Shown: positions 61,037 through 64,000 of the stretch, piece after piece
Layout: the number at the start of each line of letters is the position of its first letter
Numbering within the stretch: position 1 is the stretch's first letter
Origin: Argopecten irradians
Lineage: Eukaryota > Mollusca > Bivalvia > Pectinida > Pectinidae
Reading direction: 5' to 3'
Length of the DNA stretch: 64,000 bases
Assembly: GCF_041381155.1 (NCBI RefSeq)
Contig: NC_091136.1
Location: forward strand, 49,156,284 to 49,220,283
Made by a program: the position numbers and the translations under genes
The notes under the pieces: model-generated
What the model was told of the DNA's origin: nothing
Seen by the model: the letters and a program-made list of their open reading frames with translations, nothing else
Database searches by the model: none

Positions 61037-61696
61037 ATACAGATATGGGATACAAGTACAATTAGGCCTAGTAAAGATTTGCATCAAGAATTTTTAGAGT
61101 ATTTTTTATTACTATTAGGTACTACTAGAGATTAACCGGAAGTAAACGGGAAGTGGATTTGGTAGTAACTACTGATACACATTCACCTTACTTGTGCAAT
61201 TCAAATTGTCTTATTTTCGGACAATGACATGTAATCTATATGTAACCCATATATGGGTATCTTAAAATGGTGAATTGTGCCCGTTTAAGAAATATTTTAA
61301 ACAAAATTTCCAAATTTATGTTTTAGGACAAATTCATCGAAGGTCAATCATTTTTATGCAACATGCCCGTGATCACAGCAGCTAAATAATCCATAGAATT
61401 GAAGGGCCACTACCTTTCCGAAACGGCTTTTAATTTTTAAAATGGGAAAGTAAAATGAGATCGATCATTTTGTAGAGTCGCAAAAGTTATCAACTTACAG
61501 TAATGTACTGTTAATACTACATTTATGACCACCTTCTGAACAATTTGATTAAAATATATAAAATGTAAATTTTCATAACGCGGGTCGTTTCAGGTTTCCC
61601 GCGTCGTCATCCTAATTACGGCGCGTGAATTACACTGGTAGCCTCATTTCACCTTATAACATACCCGGTTTTACTAAAAAAAAAAATCAAGGCCTA
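61037..61696. other. Intergenic, nothing recognised
   Basis: AT-rich sequence, no frame or repeat recognised. Confidence 0.5.
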
Positions 61697-62025
61697 CCAT
61701 CCTCGATATTCCAGGGGTTCCGTTCACTTACGATCTCTACACCCCTGGACTATCTCTTTGAGTGAAATTGAAGGCAGCTCAGTGGAAAACATTTGACCAA
61801 TCACAGGCTAGCAAAGATTTCCTCTGAAGACTACAAAGAGAGCGACGCCTAACACGAAAGCCACACAGTCAACCACAGTGTACCGTTATACGGCTCTTTT
61901 GATGTACGTCGTACGACTAAATTACTTGTTCTATTTTGTTGCCTCCAGTTTTACTATGAGATAGTCCATTGTCGAGGGGTGTAGAGATCATAAGTGATCG
62001 GAACCCCTGGAGTATCGAGGATGAG
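61697..62025. mobile_element. TIR MITE, TA-flanked
   Basis: The left end CATCCTCGATATTCCAGGGG continues through GTTCCGTTCACTTACGATC to ACACCCCTGGAC. The right end (about 61970-62024) is its reverse complement with few differences. TA is found outside both ends (61695-61696 and 62026-62027), suggesting a Tc1/mariner-type target. Size 329 bp, no coding capacity. Confidence 0.75.
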
Positions 62026-62369
62026 TAACTACATGTAGTTATAGCTTAAATTTTATGTTGTCAACTTTGAAATTTTTATGTTTGCAATCGGTTTCTCTCC
62101 AGATTTTTTTTTACAAATGTAAAAACACAAAGAGTATATAGTAAAAACATCACTTGCGTACAGTTTTATGACCACTGACTGAACATGTATATCCGTAAAA
62201 CACCTTACCGTCATGATATGATCACCTGGTTCTAATTTTATGTTAACCCGGAAGTTTACATTAACACATGGAACAGGTGCTCGCAGACAAAATGTAGACA
62301 GGTAAAAGTGGGAAAATAAGGGCGGGTATTGAAAATATTGTACCTGTATGCCTGTGACAATTGTCAGCT

Positions 62370-62585
62370 ATGAATATGAGACTCAACACGAAACGCATTG
62401 CATGTTTAGTATGCATATGCTTTCTCGCGGTCACGATTTTGTTGATGTATAACTGGAAGCCTAGTCGTCATAAAAGTCCATTCGAAATCGACATCTATGA
62501 CGATGGTGACTACGATGAAGAAGCAAAAGATGCGATAATGCGTCAACATTTGATAGACTATCCCCTGTTCAACGTCAAAGTGCAG
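62370..62585 (+). CDS. Probable first coding exon of a type II membrane protein
   Basis: 72 codons from ATG 62370 to a splice donor (GTGCAG followed by GTAATG at 62586), phase 0. It has a short basic N-terminus (MNMRLNTKR), one hydrophobic segment at about residues 10-27 (IACLVCICFLAVTILLMY), then a hydrophilic acidic stem (IDIYDDGDYDEEAKD). This layout is usual for Golgi glycosyl- or sulfotransferases, but no catalytic domain lies within the window, so the enzyme class is not named. No later exon was recognised up to 64000. A second in-frame Met at position 3 is an alternative start. Confidence 0.5.
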
Positions 62586-64000
62586 GTAATGTATTGTGTA
62601 TCAAGCGCCAAATGTTTTATTTTGTCGATTAAAAAGTATTTAATATAAATAAACTGTATATTACTATATTAAGTAGATATATTTATATGTCTAGGCGTAT
62701 ATGGTCATTGTACAAGATACTAAGTTGCAATTGTACAATACAACTTTCAGCGTATATACAGTGTATATAATAATGTTTATATAGAACTTATTATCTTATA
62801 TATATATAAAAGTTACATAGATGTATACATATGATGTATATAGGTTCTTGTAATATTTTGTGTATGTACGACTGTAGCAAACTTGTACATGTATCTTGTA
62901 CATATAAATGATATCAAATACTCACTGCACCTTACAATGTAGTACAAAATTTGGAAATACACCTACATGTTCATATACATGTATATACAATGTATATGTT
63001 CATGTATGAGTAAGCTTTCAATATTTTATCAGTTTGTAATGTGTGAAAATAAGCTCTTTCAAACGGTCACCAATCTTAAGTGAACTTTTATATATGATAT
63101 ATCCACCATTAAATCATTATTATTCATATCCTAGACTGATTAATTATAATGCTCAATGTATGGATCCCCCAAATTATCTTCTCACCAATAATTTTACTGT
63201 ATATAATAATGATTATTAAATTTTAATTTATAAAATGTTATATTCTATAATCAAAGAACAATGCAATATATAACGAAAGCCAGCAATTTCATATAAATAT
63301 ATTATATTTATTAATGTTTCATAAATAATACAATATACACTGTCATGGTGATTATGTTATTAATGCTAGCTAGTACATATATAGCACTAGTATAAATACA
63401 TTAGTAATACATTACACAATCGATCACATAAATAATTAAAACAAATCTTTTTATTTTCACATTAAATTTCATGATGTTTACACGTAGAAAAAAAATAAGA
63501 AAGAAAACCATCAAATAGTAACATCAGGAGCAGTTAACATATATTTGGCTTTCAAAAACATGCCTAAATTATAATACACATACATTCACCTCTAAAAATG
63601 TGGAAACGACCAAACGCTCATAAAAAATATTTTTTGACTTATTATTTGCATTCTGAACTGTTAAGGTAACATTATTGATTTATCAGCAACAGGTAAGCTA
63701 AAATAGATAAATGAACATGTCCTAAATCTCATTCAACTTATTATAGGCACCACAGTTTTACTCGGATACATACATGTAGAGCCTCGCATGTATATGCATA
63801 CATTCAAAATTATATTTCACACAAATAAATAAAGTCTTAATAAATATGTTTTACATTACACATTTGTTTTACACAGGGATATATACTAGGACACACAGGG
63901 ATATGTGAAGTCATGCACAGTTTTGTTTTACACTTAATACACATATAATTTAATCCAATCCAATTTTTACTAGGCCTACTTATGTATATAACAGCAGTAA
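62586..64000. other. Presumed intron or intergenic sequence, nothing recognised
   Basis: Very AT-rich with many TATATA and ACATGTA words. No frame, repeat family or acceptor with downstream coding sequence could be supported. Confidence 0.45.

Overview
The window is animal nuclear DNA, AT-rich, with spliced genes (GT-AG introns) and dense transposon debris. The repeat content points to a lophotrochozoan, most likely a bivalve mollusc: a SINE family of about 500 bp present in four copies, CCGT-headed tandem-core repeats like the 'pearl' elements of bivalves, Ty3/gypsy, Jockey-like, Tx1/L1-like and CR1-like retroelements, and hAT relatives. The species is an inference from element types and could not be checked.

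Layout. (1) 1.5-17.1 kb is a Russian doll. A foldback DNA element with very long inverted arms (1487-17087, target duplication CTA) holds a Ty3/gypsy LTR element (2042-14267, duplication ATAA). That element holds a 5'-truncated Jockey-like LINE (6682-9343, 10-bp duplication), which holds a 36-bp insert flanked by a 16-bp duplication. The LTR element has gag, a split pol and an extra C2H2 zinc-finger ORF before its 3' LTR. (2) 17.1-26.3 kb has no supportable gene, only small MITE-like pieces. (3) 26.3-33.3 kb is a six-exon O-methyltransferase gene (276 aa, caffeoyl-CoA/catechol type), with a SINE in intron 4 and a minus-strand Tx1/L1-like LINE in intron 5. (4) 36.6-46.9 kb is a minisatellite of a 24-bp unit, about 10.3 kb long. 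Since 24 is a multiple of 3 and four of six frames lack stops, it yields many long but meaningless ORFs. (5) 47.6-54.7 kb is a tandem-core repeat split by a hAT element with a BED-finger relic and by a nearly full-length CR1-like LINE. (6) 55.2-57.5 kb is a second O-methyltransferase gene (286 aa) with the same exon lengths after exon 1 and the same intron phases. Its last coding exon has been amplified into a 37-bp tandem repeat running into the 3' flank. (7) 58.1-62.1 kb is a repeat cluster: SINE copies, a hAT MITE inside one of them, CCTTAAGG arrays, an inverted-repeat pair and a TIR MITE. (8) 62370-62585 is probably the first coding exon of a type II membrane protein whose remainder lies outside the window.

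The only host genes with strong support are the two tandem O-methyltransferases. Both keep the SAM-binding motif and the three expected metal ligands, so both look functional. The space between them has filled with repeats.
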